DNA from: an uncultured Bacteroidales bacterium
Lineage (GTDB): Bacteria > Bacteroidota > Bacteroidia > Bacteroidales > F082
DNA length: 7,650 nucleotides
NCBI GenBank assembly: GCA_937902805.1
Contig: CALEMB010000209.1
Location: 1-7,650 of the forward strand
Direction: 5' to 3'
Shown: positions 1-7,332 of the stretch, in pieces
Position numbering within the stretch: the first letter of the stretch is position 1
How the letters are laid out: every line of letters starts with the position of its first letter
Notes under the pieces: generated by a model
Seen by the model: only the letters and a program-made list of their open reading frames with translations
What the model was told of the DNA's origin: nothing
The model's database searches: none
Position numbers and translations under genes: made by a program

Positions 1-1
1 T

Positions 2-271
2 ATTCCCCATAGCGTCAAGGAACTTAATAAAGTTGGCTGTAGTAAAATAATCGACTTTAACGTGTTCTTTATTTTGGGCACAAGTGCCTTGATAAGACCT
101 TTGCCTGCCTATCAAGGTGTTGAATTGGACTCTTTCTTGGTGGCACTAAGTGGGGCTGTCATCTGGCTTTTGCTAATCTGCAACAAGAAGCGAACCATCA
201 ACCGATGGGGAGGAGCTTTGTTGCTCACAATCTATGCGGTTTATCTGTCTTTCCGATTGGGAGTAATATAG
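2..271 (+). CDS. Calcium/sodium antiporter (YrbG/CaCA family), C-terminal tail only
   Basis: The frame is open from the left edge to a TAG at 269-271, so the true start is outside the window (the GTG at 62 is only an internal valine codon). From about base 56 the product reads FNVFFILGTSALIRPLP, then a hydrophobic segment (VALSGAVIWLLLIC), a short basic linker (NKKRTINRWGG) and a last hydrophobic segment ending YLSFRLGVI. This matches my memory of the end of YrbG-like cation/Ca2+ exchangers of the inner membrane: the half-helix after the second alpha-repeat, then two membrane helices. The family normally has GSN-I-F-N just before VFFILG. Here the residues are KIID-FN, so the first ~55 bases may not belong to the gene (see findings). 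It is convergent with the phosphate cluster and unrelated to it. It could be an intact but divergent gene or a truncated one; the family call rests on the last ~70 residues. Confidence 0.7.
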   Translation: MPHSVKELNKVGCSKIIDFNVFFILGTSALIRPLPAYQGVELDSFLVALSGAVIWLLLICNKKRTINRWGGALLLTIYAVYLSFRLGVI

Positions 272-277
272 GAGTAT

Positions 278-319
278 AAATCCGCAATTCAGGCAAAGGC
301 TTGAGTTACGGATTTTTTT
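278..319 (+). terminator. Intrinsic terminator of the antiporter gene
   Basis: This begins six bases after the antiporter stop codon. The left arm AAATCCGCAATTCAGGC (278-294) and right arm GCTTGAGTTACGGATTT (299-315) pair over 17 positions, with one mismatch and two G-U pairs, around an AAAG loop. Seven T run from 313 to 319. The T-run is on the plus strand, so it ends plus-strand transcription well. Read on the minus strand the same hairpin is followed only by a short ATTTATA stretch, so it would be a poorer end for the convergent PiT transcript. Confidence 0.88.
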
Positions 320-354
320 CGCTCAAGAGGGAACATCCTTTCCTCAATTTTCCG

Positions 355-362
355 TACTTTTG
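355..362 (+). promoter_or_regulatory. Possible Bacteroidetes -7 promoter box (TACTTTTG)
   Basis: TACTTTTG fits the Bacteroidetes -7 consensus TAnnTTTG exactly. I do not see a clear TTTG -33 element about 19 bases upstream, which lowers confidence. It lies between the antiporter terminator and the convergent 3' end of the PiT gene, so the only thing it could transcribe is the short 360-448 stretch or an antisense RNA into the PiT gene. Confidence 0.3.
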
Positions 363-389
363 CAGCCGTTTTTCGGCGAGCGTGTCGGT

Positions 390-448
390 AGCCGAATCAT
401 AGGGTGAATCTGTAAGAACTATGCCAGTTAGGCTTTCGTGGCTTTTTT
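390..448 (+). terminator. Possible weak plus-strand terminator or end of a small RNA
   Basis: Two alternative structures precede a TTTTTT run at 443-448. One is a 4-bp stem GCCA (423-426) with TGGC (439-442). The other is a longer-range pairing of AGCCGAA (390-396) with TTCGTGGCT (435-443), with a two-base bulge. Neither is as strong as the hairpin at 278-319. Seen from the minus strand there is no T-run after the hairpin, so it does not look like the terminator of the PiT gene, whose stop codon is at 450-452. Confidence 0.25.
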
Positions 449-449
449 C

Positions 450-2729
450 CTATTCCTCAAACTTATCCTTGCCTCTCATCGTATGGCGCAAAGCACTAAG
501 AAGTTCTTGCGATTCTTGAACAAGGTTGAGGAAGACAGTCATGCTCTCAATGTTGAGTTGTTTGGTTTGGATATCCTTAATGATTATTTTACGGTAATCA
601 GATAGCTTGCTTTGGATTTTGGCGGCATCATCGCGAATTTGATTGCTGGTTTCATCGGAGAAAGCCCGATTGAAAATGCATACTATCTCATCGCGAAGGA
701 TGAGAAACTCTTTGGCATAACCAATGGGAATAGGACGGAAATTATTGCCGACATGCTCCAGGCATGGCTCGCCCATGCGTTTCAGACAGTAAACCATTTG
801 CGAAAGGGAATTGATGATTAGGAAGTACCAAGTGCCTTTCTCTACACTTAACACTGTGTCTATACGGCGCAATGCGACAATCTGTTTACGGCGCTGACGC
901 TTTATATCTTTGCGCTGACTATCAAACCGGGCAACCGTATGCTTAAGCATACGGTAATCTTCGTTAAAGAAAGCGGTAGTTAGGGCTTTGTAGTTCTCTA
1001 CCACGAATTGAAGGTTATCTAAAGTAGTAATTTTCAAATGTTTACAAAGCATAACCCAACATGCAGTTTTATCACTACTATGCAAAATCTCCGTAAACAA
1101 TTTATCGGTTTCTTCGTTTCTGTTGTTCTTCTCATGGCGCAAATTGCTGCGGATGAGCAGGATGATGGACATAGCAATGGCAATAATCATAGCCACAAAC
1201 GATCCAAAGAATAATGCATTGGTGACGAGGAAACAAATGATAAAGGCCGCGCCCGCGGTAATAAACCAACCGCCAATGACACTCAAAACACCCGTGATGC
1301 GAAACACAGCACTTTCGCGATTCCAAGCACGGTCGGCAAGCGAAGTTCCCATGGCCACCATAAAAGTGACGTATGTGGTGGAAAGCGGAAGTTTCATGCT
1401 TGTGCCGAGAGCGACAAGAAGTCCTGCGAGAACAAGATTGACGGCTGCGCGAATCTGGTCGAATGCCGCGCCATTGGGCAACACTGCTTCGTCGGCATTA
1501 AAGCGCGAGTCAATCCATTTCTTAATGCGATTGGGTATCAATGCAGCAACAGCTGTCGCTATTTTTTTGTTTGTGCGCACCAAGGCACGGGCGACACCAC
1601 TTGAGCCAAACATCTCGTCGCCCTCATTTTGACGGGATAGGTCAACTGAAGTTTTCACCACATTTTGTGCCTTCTTTGAGAGCACCAATGAGAGCACCAT
1701 GATTATGCCTGCAATGACCAGATAGATTGTGGGAGTGTGCGCCGTGTCCATCAGCGATTTCATCATAAACGACGAAGCATCGCCCGAACCGTTGGCCACA
1801 TAGTCATTGTAGGCGTCAAGACCAGTTAGGGGCACACCTACGAAGTTCACCAAGTCGTTGCCAGCAAATGCCATGGCTAACGCAAAGGTGCCCAGTAGCA
1901 CCACAAATTTCAAAATAGGCAGTTTAAAGGCACTCAAAATCGTCAAGATGATGGAGAAGATAGCGAAACCACCTCCCAAGATCAGCCATGTGTTCTCATC
2001 GATGTACGATTTCACCACTGGTGTCATAATGTTTGAACCTTTCAACCCGTTGATGAGTAGGAACCAAACAATGCTCGTCACGGCAATGCCTCCGAAGATG
2101 CCGATTTTGAGCGAAGAACCCAGGCGGTTTCCCATATTGCCAGTGTGATTGGTGGTAACGCCATTCACACGGTAGGTGAAGGTGAACACCAGACGCGCCA
2201 CCCACTGCACCAATGTACCGAGGACAAACGCGATGGCTACTGAAAGGAAGATGCCAAAGATAACCGAGATGGCCTTTTCCGTGTTGAGCAGGTCGCCCAA
2301 CGAAAGCAAGGTGCCATCGATTGCTGTTGCGCCTTTGGCAATCTGTAATAATGCGATGGCGAAGGCTCCACCCAACAATTCAAACACCATCGAAACGGTG
2401 GTTGATGTCGGCATGCCAAGCGTGTTGAATACATCGAGCAGCACCACGTCTGTCACCATCACCGCCAAGAAGACGCACATCACGTCATAGAACGAGAAGT
2501 AGGCCGGTGTCATGATGCCATGCCTAGCTACGTCCATCATGCCGTTGCTCAAGGCCGCTCCGGCAAACACACCGACGGCCGCCACCGTCACCACCGTCCG
2601 GTACCTCGCCACCTTGGCACCGATGGCAGAGTTCAGAAAGTTTACTGCGTCATTGCTCACCCCGACCACGAGGTCGAACACTGCAAGTACGATCAGGAAT
2701 ATGACTATTCCGAGAAATAAAGTATCCAT
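450..2729 (-). CDS. PiT-family inorganic phosphate permease with C-terminal PhoU-like domain
   Basis: This inner-membrane phosphate symporter (PHO4/PiT family) has 759 residues, a usual size for the Bacteroidales form. The two inverted repeats show their signature loops: GVSNDAVN at 23-30 and GNDLVN at 290-295, each followed in its own half by a P-x-S-T-T loop (PTSTT 107-111; PLSTT 448-452). Hydrophobic segments fill about 1-345 and 425-527, with a polar loop at about 350-420. From about 540 to 759 the protein is soluble and helical, with basic heptad-like stretches (RKDIKRQRRKQ near 606-616); this resembles the PhoU/DUF47-like tails of this subfamily. The canonical His after STT is Val in one half and Tyr in the other. 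The gene starts 16 bases after pstB, with GGAAAG directly before the ATG, and is the last gene of the cluster, in the place where phoU usually lies. The permease call is firm; the direction of transport and the role of the tail are inferred. Confidence 0.92.
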   Translation of the reverse strand: MDTLFLGIVIFLIVLAVFDLVVGVSNDAVNFLNSAIGAKVARYRTVVTVAAVGVFAGAALSNGMMDVARHGIMTPAYFSFYDVMCVFLAVMVTDVVLLDVFNTLGMPTSTTVSMVFELLGGAFAIALLQIAKGATAIDGTLLSLGDLLNTEKAISVIFGIFLSVAIAFVLGTLVQWVARLVFTFTYRVNGVTTNHTGNMGNRLGSSLKIGIFGGIAVTSIVWFLLINGLKGSNIMTPVVKSYIDENTWLILGGGFAIFSIILTILSAFKLPILKFVVLLGTFALAMAFAGNDLVNFVGVPLTGLDAYNDYVANGSGDASSFMMKSLMDTAHTPTIYLVIAGIIMVLSLVLSKKAQNVVKTSVDLSRQNEGDEMFGSSGVARALVRTNKKIATAVAALIPNRIKKWIDSRFNADEAVLPNGAAFDQIRAAVNLVLAGLLVALGTSMKLPLSTTYVTFMVAMGTSLADRAWNRESAVFRITGVLSVIGGWFITAGAAFIICFLVTNALFFGSFVAMIIAIAMSIILLIRSNLRHEKNNRNEETDKLFTEILHSSDKTACWVMLCKHLKITTLDNLQFVVENYKALTTAFFNEDYRMLKHTVARFDSQRKDIKRQRRKQIVALRRIDTVLSVEKGTWYFLIINSLSQMVYCLKRMGEPCLEHVGNNFRPIPIGYAKEFLILRDEIVCIFNRAFSDETSNQIRDDAAKIQSKLSDYRKIIIKDIQTKQLNIESMTVFLNLVQESQELLSALRHTMRGKDKFEE

Positions 2730-2745
2730 CTTTCCAATTATTTGA

Positions 2746-3513
2746 TTATCCCATCTTTCCCGTCAGATAAGCCTTTGTCCGTTCGTCAATAGGGTTTGTA
2801 AACATCGTTTCGGTATCTCCGTACTCGACAAGTTCCCCCAAATACATAAACATCGATTTTGACGATATGCGCTTTGCCTGCCCCATATTGTGGGTTACTA
2901 TCAAGATGGTAACCTCCTTTTGAAGATCGAGCAAAAGTTCCTCGATATGTTTCGTTGCGATAGGGTCAAGAGCCGATGTGGGTTCGTCCATCAATAGCAC
3001 ATCGGGCTTCATTGCCAAAGCACGGGCAATGCATAAGCGTTGCTGCTGACCGCCAGAAAGGAATGTGCCCTTCTTGTTCAGCACGTCCTTCACTTCATCC
3101 CAGAGCGCCACGCTTTTTAAACAGCGTTCAACTGTTGTGTCTTTTTCTGCCTTTGAAAGTTTAATACCATTCAAGGAAAATCCCGACAAAACATTATCAT
3201 AGATGCTCATCGTGGGGAACGGTGCGGGACGCTGAAAGACCATACCCACACGACGGCGCACATCGATTGGTTCCATCGAAAGAATATTTTCGCCATTGAG
3301 CAAAATCTCGCCGTCAACACGTATGTTCTGATAGAGACTGTGCATAAGGTTCACTGCACGCAGGAGGGTGGACTTTCCACATCCGGAAGGTCCCATAATA
3401 GCAGTAATGGTATTTTGTTCGATGGCTGCCGATACATACTTCACAGCCATTGTTTGCTTGGTATATGATACGCAAGTCTTCTTAAATTCAAGTATGGGTG
3501 TTACTGATTCCAT
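2746..3513 (-). CDS. pstB: Phosphate ABC transporter, ATP-binding protein PstB
   Basis: This 255-residue cytoplasmic ATPase powers phosphate import through PstC/PstA; the length is normal for PstB. All ABC motifs are intact: Walker A GPSGCGKST (41-49), the Q-loop in FQRPAPFP (Q94, a variant of the PstB-typical FQKPNPFP), signature LSGGQQQR (152-159), Walker B VLLMDEPTSALDP (172-184, catalytic E177) and switch H208 in VTHN. PstB-type features beyond a generic ABC protein include the NLMHSLYQNIRVDGEI stretch (55-70) and the DERTKAYLTGKMG ending (243-255), which resembles the ERTEDYITGRFG end of the family. The ATG lies inside the 3' end of pstA (13-base overlap), with AAAGAG just before it, so the two are likely translationally coupled. 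No odd residues are seen. Confidence 0.98.
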   Translation of the reverse strand: MESVTPILEFKKTCVSYTKQTMAVKYVSAAIEQNTITAIMGPSGCGKSTLLRAVNLMHSLYQNIRVDGEILLNGENILSMEPIDVRRRVGMVFQRPAPFPTMSIYDNVLSGFSLNGIKLSKAEKDTTVERCLKSVALWDEVKDVLNKKGTFLSGGQQQRLCIARALAMKPDVLLMDEPTSALDPIATKHIEELLLDLQKEVTILIVTHNMGQAKRISSKSMFMYLGELVEYGDTETMFTNPIDERTKAYLTGKMG

Positions 3514-4367
3514 CTCTTTACAAGATATTTAGCGGTAAGATTTAATGCAAGTACAAATAGCAAGAGGAAGAGCGATGCACCCCAAATCAACTCTTGCAAG
3601 TTAGGATCGTTGAAAAATTCCCAAATAAGCAGAGGTACTGCCGAGATGGGCTTATCAACAGAGAAGCGGATAAGCGAACAACCAAGAGCTGTGAACATTA
3701 GCGGTGCAGTCTCTCCAATTACTCGCGAAACGGCAAGTAGTATGCCTGTGAAGATACCACCGAACGCAGCAGGTAACTGCACTTTCATCATCACTCGTGC
3801 CTTGTTGCCTCCGAGAGCCAATCCCGCCTCCTTGAGTGATGCTGGAAGAATCTTCAGGGTCTCTTCTGTTGAACGAACGATAAGCGGAACCATCATGATG
3901 CAGAGTGCCACGCTGCCTGCGATTGCCGAATAGCCTTTCATCGGAACAACCACCCATATATAGGTGATGATACCGATAATTACCGATGGCGTACCTTGCA
4001 GAAGGTCAGTCAGATAACTAACAAATTGAGCAAATCTGTTCTTGCTGTTCTCTGCCAAAAATGCTCCACAAAGAATGCCCAACGGAACGGCAACAATTAC
4101 AGCCATGCCAAGCATAATCATTGTTCCGACTATACCATTTGCGATGCCTCCGGGTATGGGTTCGCCCGCTTCGATAGCCTTCATTGCCTTGTACGCTGTT
4201 GGCGTCGGCTCTGTAAAGAACGCCCAAGAGAGTTGATGGTAGCCACGCAGCAATACTTCTCCCAAAATGGCAAGCAACGGAACGGCAGTAAGTGCTGCCA
4301 ACAGGCAAATGCCCCAAAGCATCAACTTGTCTTTTGCCAAACGGCGTTTTATTTTCGATCTATCCAT
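3501..4367 (-). CDS. pstA: Phosphate ABC transporter permease PstA
   Basis: This is one of the two membrane subunits of the Pst importer, 288 residues. After a basic N-terminus (KIKRRLAKDK) comes a first helix at about 16-40, then a periplasmic loop, and the permease domain from about 78 to 285 with further helices near 80-104, 126-142, 147-165, 203-222 and 262-284. The cytoplasmic EAA loop that docks on PstB is visible as KEAGLALGG...VQLP at 179-199. TPSVIIGI (126-133) and RVIGETAPL (215-223) are typical of the PstA/PstC pair, and GETAPL in particular of PstA. It starts two bases after the pstC stop (TAA-TT-ATG) and overlaps pstB by 13 bases, so it sits inside one transcript. The loop at about 50-75 between helices 1 and 2 is ordinary for this family. 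Confidence 0.97.
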   Translation of the reverse strand: MDRSKIKRRLAKDKLMLWGICLLAALTAVPLLAILGEVLLRGYHQLSWAFFTEPTPTAYKAMKAIEAGEPIPGGIANGIVGTMIMLGMAVIVAVPLGILCGAFLAENSKNRFAQFVSYLTDLLQGTPSVIIGIITYIWVVVPMKGYSAIAGSVALCIMMVPLIVRSTEETLKILPASLKEAGLALGGNKARVMMKVQLPAAFGGIFTGILLAVSRVIGETAPLMFTALGCSLIRFSVDKPISAVPLLIWEFFNDPNLQELIWGASLFLLLFVLALNLTAKYLVKRWNQ

Positions 4368-4369
4368 AA

Positions 4370-5227
4370 TTAAACTATCCTTGCGCGTTTAATCATAATT
4401 TTACCTATTATATTGATAAGGGCGGTAATCAGAAACAATACCAATCCTATGGCAATCAAAGACGACAGGCGCAAATCGTCTGCCTCGCCAAACTGATTGG
4501 CAATGATTGAAGCCATAGAATTTCCCGTCGATTGTATAGAATCGGGAATATTGTTGGTATTTCCAATAAGCATTGTAACGGTCATTGTCTCACCCAACGC
4601 CCGGCCTATAGCCAATACATACGAAGAGAATATGCCCGAACCGGCTACGGGGAAAATGATTTTTCTTATCACCTCGGCGCGGGTCGCCCCCAGGCTGTAT
4701 GCTCCTTCTTTCAAGTCGTTTGGCACCATCTTGATAAATTCGGCACTAAGCGATGCCACGTAGGGAATAATCATTATGGCCAAAACAAGTGATGCGGTCA
4801 GTACGCCCGAGCCTTGTGGCGAGATATCAAGTGCCATAAGGATGGGCCGTAGCGTGAAGAAGCCCCACAGGCCGTATATAATCGACGGAATACCCGCCAA
4901 CAAGTCGGTTACGGTACTCAACACCGATGCAACCTTTGTCCCCCTGAAATATTCGCCCACGAAAAGTGCAACGGGCAGTGAAAAGGGAATGCAAAAGACG
5001 AGCGCCAGCAAGGCAGTCATCAGTGTGCCTGTAATGAATGGCAACGCTCCGTACTGTTCATTGCCTGCGGTGTAGCTCCACTGCGAAGAGGTAAGGAAGT
5101 TCAGAAATCCGAAATGTTCAAAAGCATCGTATGCGTCAGTGACGAGGGCGTAAACAACGCCCCCGCACACTATCGGCACAATCAATGCTGCTACAAACAA
5201 TATTATTCTGTAAAGTTTATCATTCAT
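4370..5227 (-). CDS. pstC: Phosphate ABC transporter permease PstC
   Basis: This is the partner membrane subunit of PstA. I take the ATG at 5225-5227 (MNDKLYRII..., 285 residues). A longer frame to 5260 would begin with TTG, add 11 residues (MRYCSKVLDWS) that do not look like the family's start, and overlap pstS by 17 bases. The chosen start lies 16 bases after the pstS stop. A first helix spans about 7-30, followed by the periplasmic segment with FGFLNFLTSSQWSY, where PstC proteins usually have F-x-F-x-x-x-x-W. The permease core follows: TDLLAGIPSIIYGLWG, the EAA loop KEGAYSLGATRAEVIRKIIFP, and AIGRALGETMTVTMLIGN, the last being strongly PstC-specific. All parts are intact. Confidence 0.96.
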   Translation of the reverse strand: MNDKLYRIILFVAALIVPIVCGGVVYALVTDAYDAFEHFGFLNFLTSSQWSYTAGNEQYGALPFITGTLMTALLALVFCIPFSLPVALFVGEYFRGTKVASVLSTVTDLLAGIPSIIYGLWGFFTLRPILMALDISPQGSGVLTASLVLAIMIIPYVASLSAEFIKMVPNDLKEGAYSLGATRAEVIRKIIFPVAGSGIFSSYVLAIGRALGETMTVTMLIGNTNNIPDSIQSTGNSMASIIANQFGEADDLRLSSLIAIGLVLFLITALINIIGKIMIKRARIV

Positions 5228-5243
5228 AGACCAATCCAAAACT

Positions 5244-6305
5244 TTACTGCAGTATCGCAACTCCGTCGTATGTTACGGCCTTCAGGTTTTCCATACTCAA
5301 TTCTTTTGCCTTCGCTGGCAGCGGGGCGTAGTGTACTTCCGAGGTGATGTTCTGTACCTCGTCAGAGAGAATATACTGCAACAGATCGAGTGTGGCTTCG
5401 GCCTGCTCCTTGCTACGGCCGGAGTAGTTCTGCTCCTTGTATATAATTATCCAGGTGAATGCCGAGATAGGATAGGCACCGGCGGCATCCGCATTGGTGA
5501 TTGACGTACGGGTGTCGGCTGGAATTGTGCCTGCCGCGGCTGCTGAAATAGATTCAGCCGTCGGCAACACAAATTCACCTCTCGCGTTCTGAATGATGGC
5601 ATAGGGAATCTTCTGTGCAAATGCGTACTCTGAACCTACATAACCGATAGAGTTTTTGGTTTGTGAGATGACGCCTGCAACACCGGGATTACCCTTAGCG
5701 GCCTGTCCCGAAGGAAAATTTACCGACTTGCCGGCACCGAACTTCTCTTTCCACATAGGACTGACTTTTGCAAGATAGTCGGTGAAGATGAATGTCGTGC
5801 CTGAACCATCGGAACGGAATACGGGAATGATGGCCTCGGCAGGGAGCGCCACACCAGGATTGAGAGCGGCCAGACGCTCATCGTTCCACATCTTAATCTT
5901 GCCAGCGAAGATGTCTGCAACGACCTCACCTGTAAGTTTCAATTCCTTTACGCCGTCCAAATTATAGGCTACAACAACGGCACCCATACAAGTTGGGACG
6001 TGAACAACAGGCGCCATTTCTGCCATCTCTTTATCAGTGAGGAAAGCATCACTGCCAGCAAAATCCACAACCTTGTCGCGCAAGTTGCGAACGCCACCGC
6101 CCGATCCGACACCACCGTACGCAACTATATCACCATTTACCTGAGCAAAGTTCTCAAAAACCACATTGTAAAAAGGAAGAGGGAATGTTGCACCTGCTCC
6201 CGAAAGTTCTTGAGCCTTACGAACACCATTTTTAGCGTTACCGCCACACGATACCATTGTTATGGCAATTATCAATGTCATAATTGACGAGAAAATCTTT
6301 TTCAT
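5244..6305 (-). CDS. pstS: Periplasmic phosphate-binding lipoprotein PstS
   Basis: This is the substrate-binding protein of the Pst importer, 353 residues. It has a lipoprotein signal peptide (MKK, hydrophobic core, TMVSC) with the acylated cysteine at 20, so the protein should be anchored by lipid rather than free as in E. coli. Phosphate-contact segments can be matched to the family: GAGATFPLPFY (36-46), VGSGGG (66-71, Ser68), DFAGSDAFL (81-89, Asp86) and FRSDGSGTTF (163-172, Arg164, Ser168, Thr170). IFAGKIKMWND (132-142) and the GVAGVISQTKNSIGYVG region (208-224) are also family landmarks. It lies 26 bases after the porin stop in an A/T-rich gap without a clear Shine-Dalgarno, as is common in Bacteroidetes, and 16 bases ahead of the preferred pstC start. 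Confidence 0.97.
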   Translation of the reverse strand: MKKIFSSIMTLIIAITMVSCGGNAKNGVRKAQELSGAGATFPLPFYNVVFENFAQVNGDIVAYGGVGSGGGVRNLRDKVVDFAGSDAFLTDKEMAEMAPVVHVPTCMGAVVVAYNLDGVKELKLTGEVVADIFAGKIKMWNDERLAALNPGVALPAEAIIPVFRSDGSGTTFIFTDYLAKVSPMWKEKFGAGKSVNFPSGQAAKGNPGVAGVISQTKNSIGYVGSEYAFAQKIPYAIIQNARGEFVLPTAESISAAAAGTIPADTRTSITNADAAGAYPISAFTWIIIYKEQNYSGRSKEQAEATLDLLQYILSDEVQNITSEVHYAPLPAKAKELSMENLKAVTYDGVAILQ

Positions 6306-6331
6306 AATGATACTAATTATTTAAATGTTTG

Positions 6332-7312
6332 TCAGATACCAAAGTAACAATTTACGTATGCCGAGTATTTACTCTTTACGCCATCGGCTTTAGGCATTGC
6401 CGTTCTGAAATTAGGAGCAATCTTTACATACTTGCCGAGTTTGAACTGTGCACCAAGTATTACTGTAGATTCATCTTTAGCAATGTTCCAATCATTCTTT
6501 GAGTACAAATCATCGAATCGTGCATATAACGAGACTTTCTTGGGAAGATTTACGGAGGCAAAGACTGAATAGCCGTTTTGGTCGGCATTTTCTTTATGTG
6601 ATGCGTTCATCATGTAGTTGTACTCTGCTCCGATGGTGAACTTCTCATGCTTATAGCCCATAAATGCAGCCATGTTCTTGATAGCTTTGCCACCCTTTTC
6701 TCCGCTTTCATTAAGACCGCCATACAGACGTATCTGGAAACCCTTTACCGGAGTGAGTGTCACACCTAAGCCATAGTTCAGACCATCTTTTATCTGAATC
6801 TTCTTATATCCTTCGCCGTTCACGATAATTGCATCAGCCGAAATCCAGTCAGCAAACTTATAGGCTACAGAGATACCCAAATCGGCACTGCTACCAAACT
6901 TGTATTCGTCTTGGAAAGACTTCATGATGTAGCGATAGCCCCAGAACTTTTCTTGAAACTTGAATTGTGTTGTCGAAATAAGTCCGCCGTTTAAAACAAG
7001 ACGACCGGTTTCCCACGATACCATTGCATGTTTAATATAAGCAATGCGCTGGTAATCGCTTACATCTGACGACTTGCCGATGTCTAATACACCCTTGACA
7101 GACAATCCGCTTCCGAGTTTATATTCATACCCCAAGTAGCTTCTGTCTAATTCAAAGCCCCGATTGTCATTCTCAACTCCAAAACCTGTGTGGATGTTTC
7201 CAAACACTTGCACAATCGCTTTGCCTTTCGGCTCCTTTGTTTTGGTATCCTGCGCTTGCGCAGTGATACCGATGCAGGCTAAGAGTCCTGCCATGATAAA
7301 TTTCATTCTCAT
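6332..7312 (-). CDS. Outer-membrane porin-like beta-barrel protein
   Basis: This is a likely outer-membrane channel next to pstS. I choose the ATG at 7310-7312 (326 residues; MRMKFIMAGLLACIGITAQA then QD) because it gives a compact signal peptide cut after AQA at 18-20. The frame extends to an ATG at 7333, which overlaps the preceding stop as TAATG and adds seven residues; a start at 7306 is also possible. LLAC at 10-13 could be read as a lipobox, but hydrophobic residues continue past it, so ordinary signal peptidase I cleavage fits better. The mature protein has alternating polar/aromatic strands (VQVFGNIHTGFGVE, RSYLGYEYKLG, KYVKIAPNFRTA) and ends in a strand, YVNCYFGI. This resembles phosphate-selective porin (OprO/OprP-like) and related Bacteroidales porins, but I cannot fix the family. 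Phosphate selectivity is inferred only from position. Confidence 0.72.
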   Translation of the reverse strand: MRMKFIMAGLLACIGITAQAQDTKTKEPKGKAIVQVFGNIHTGFGVENDNRGFELDRSYLGYEYKLGSGLSVKGVLDIGKSSDVSDYQRIAYIKHAMVSWETGRLVLNGGLISTTQFKFQEKFWGYRYIMKSFQDEYKFGSSADLGISVAYKFADWISADAIIVNGEGYKKIQIKDGLNYGLGVTLTPVKGFQIRLYGGLNESGEKGGKAIKNMAAFMGYKHEKFTIGAEYNYMMNASHKENADQNGYSVFASVNLPKKVSLYARFDDLYSKNDWNIAKDESTVILGAQFKLGKYVKIAPNFRTAMPKADGVKSKYSAYVNCYFGI

Positions 7313-7332
7313 ATCAGTATTTAAACTTGACA

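Noticed and set aside
1247..1258. GC-rich palindrome CCGCG-CC-CGCGG
   Set aside because: It sits in the PiT membrane domain, encodes an Ala/Gly-rich helix (AGAA), and is isolated rather than repeated.
1123..1632. A 169-codon plus-strand open frame inside the PiT gene
   Set aside because: It is antisense to a clear PiT coding sequence. Its composition (rich in Ala, Thr, Met, Arg) is what the opposite strand of membrane-protein codons gives, and it shows no family motif.
3610..5075. Several plus-strand open frames of 60-125 codons across pstA and pstC
   Set aside because: All lie opposite strong coding sequence in one operon, with no promoter, no ribosome site and no recognisable protein features.
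5146..5162. Perfect 6-bp hairpin GGGCGT / ACGCCC
   Set aside because: It lies inside pstC, has no T-run on either strand and codes for an ordinary part of the first membrane helix, so it is most likely chance.
6306..6331. Possible PhoB box or internal promoter ahead of pstS
   Set aside because: The 26-base gap is A/T-rich, but I see no pair of spaced CTGTCA-like repeats and no TAnnTTTG box; the same holds for the HD-porin junction near 7313-7340. A phosphate-responsive promoter would more likely lie upstream of the window.
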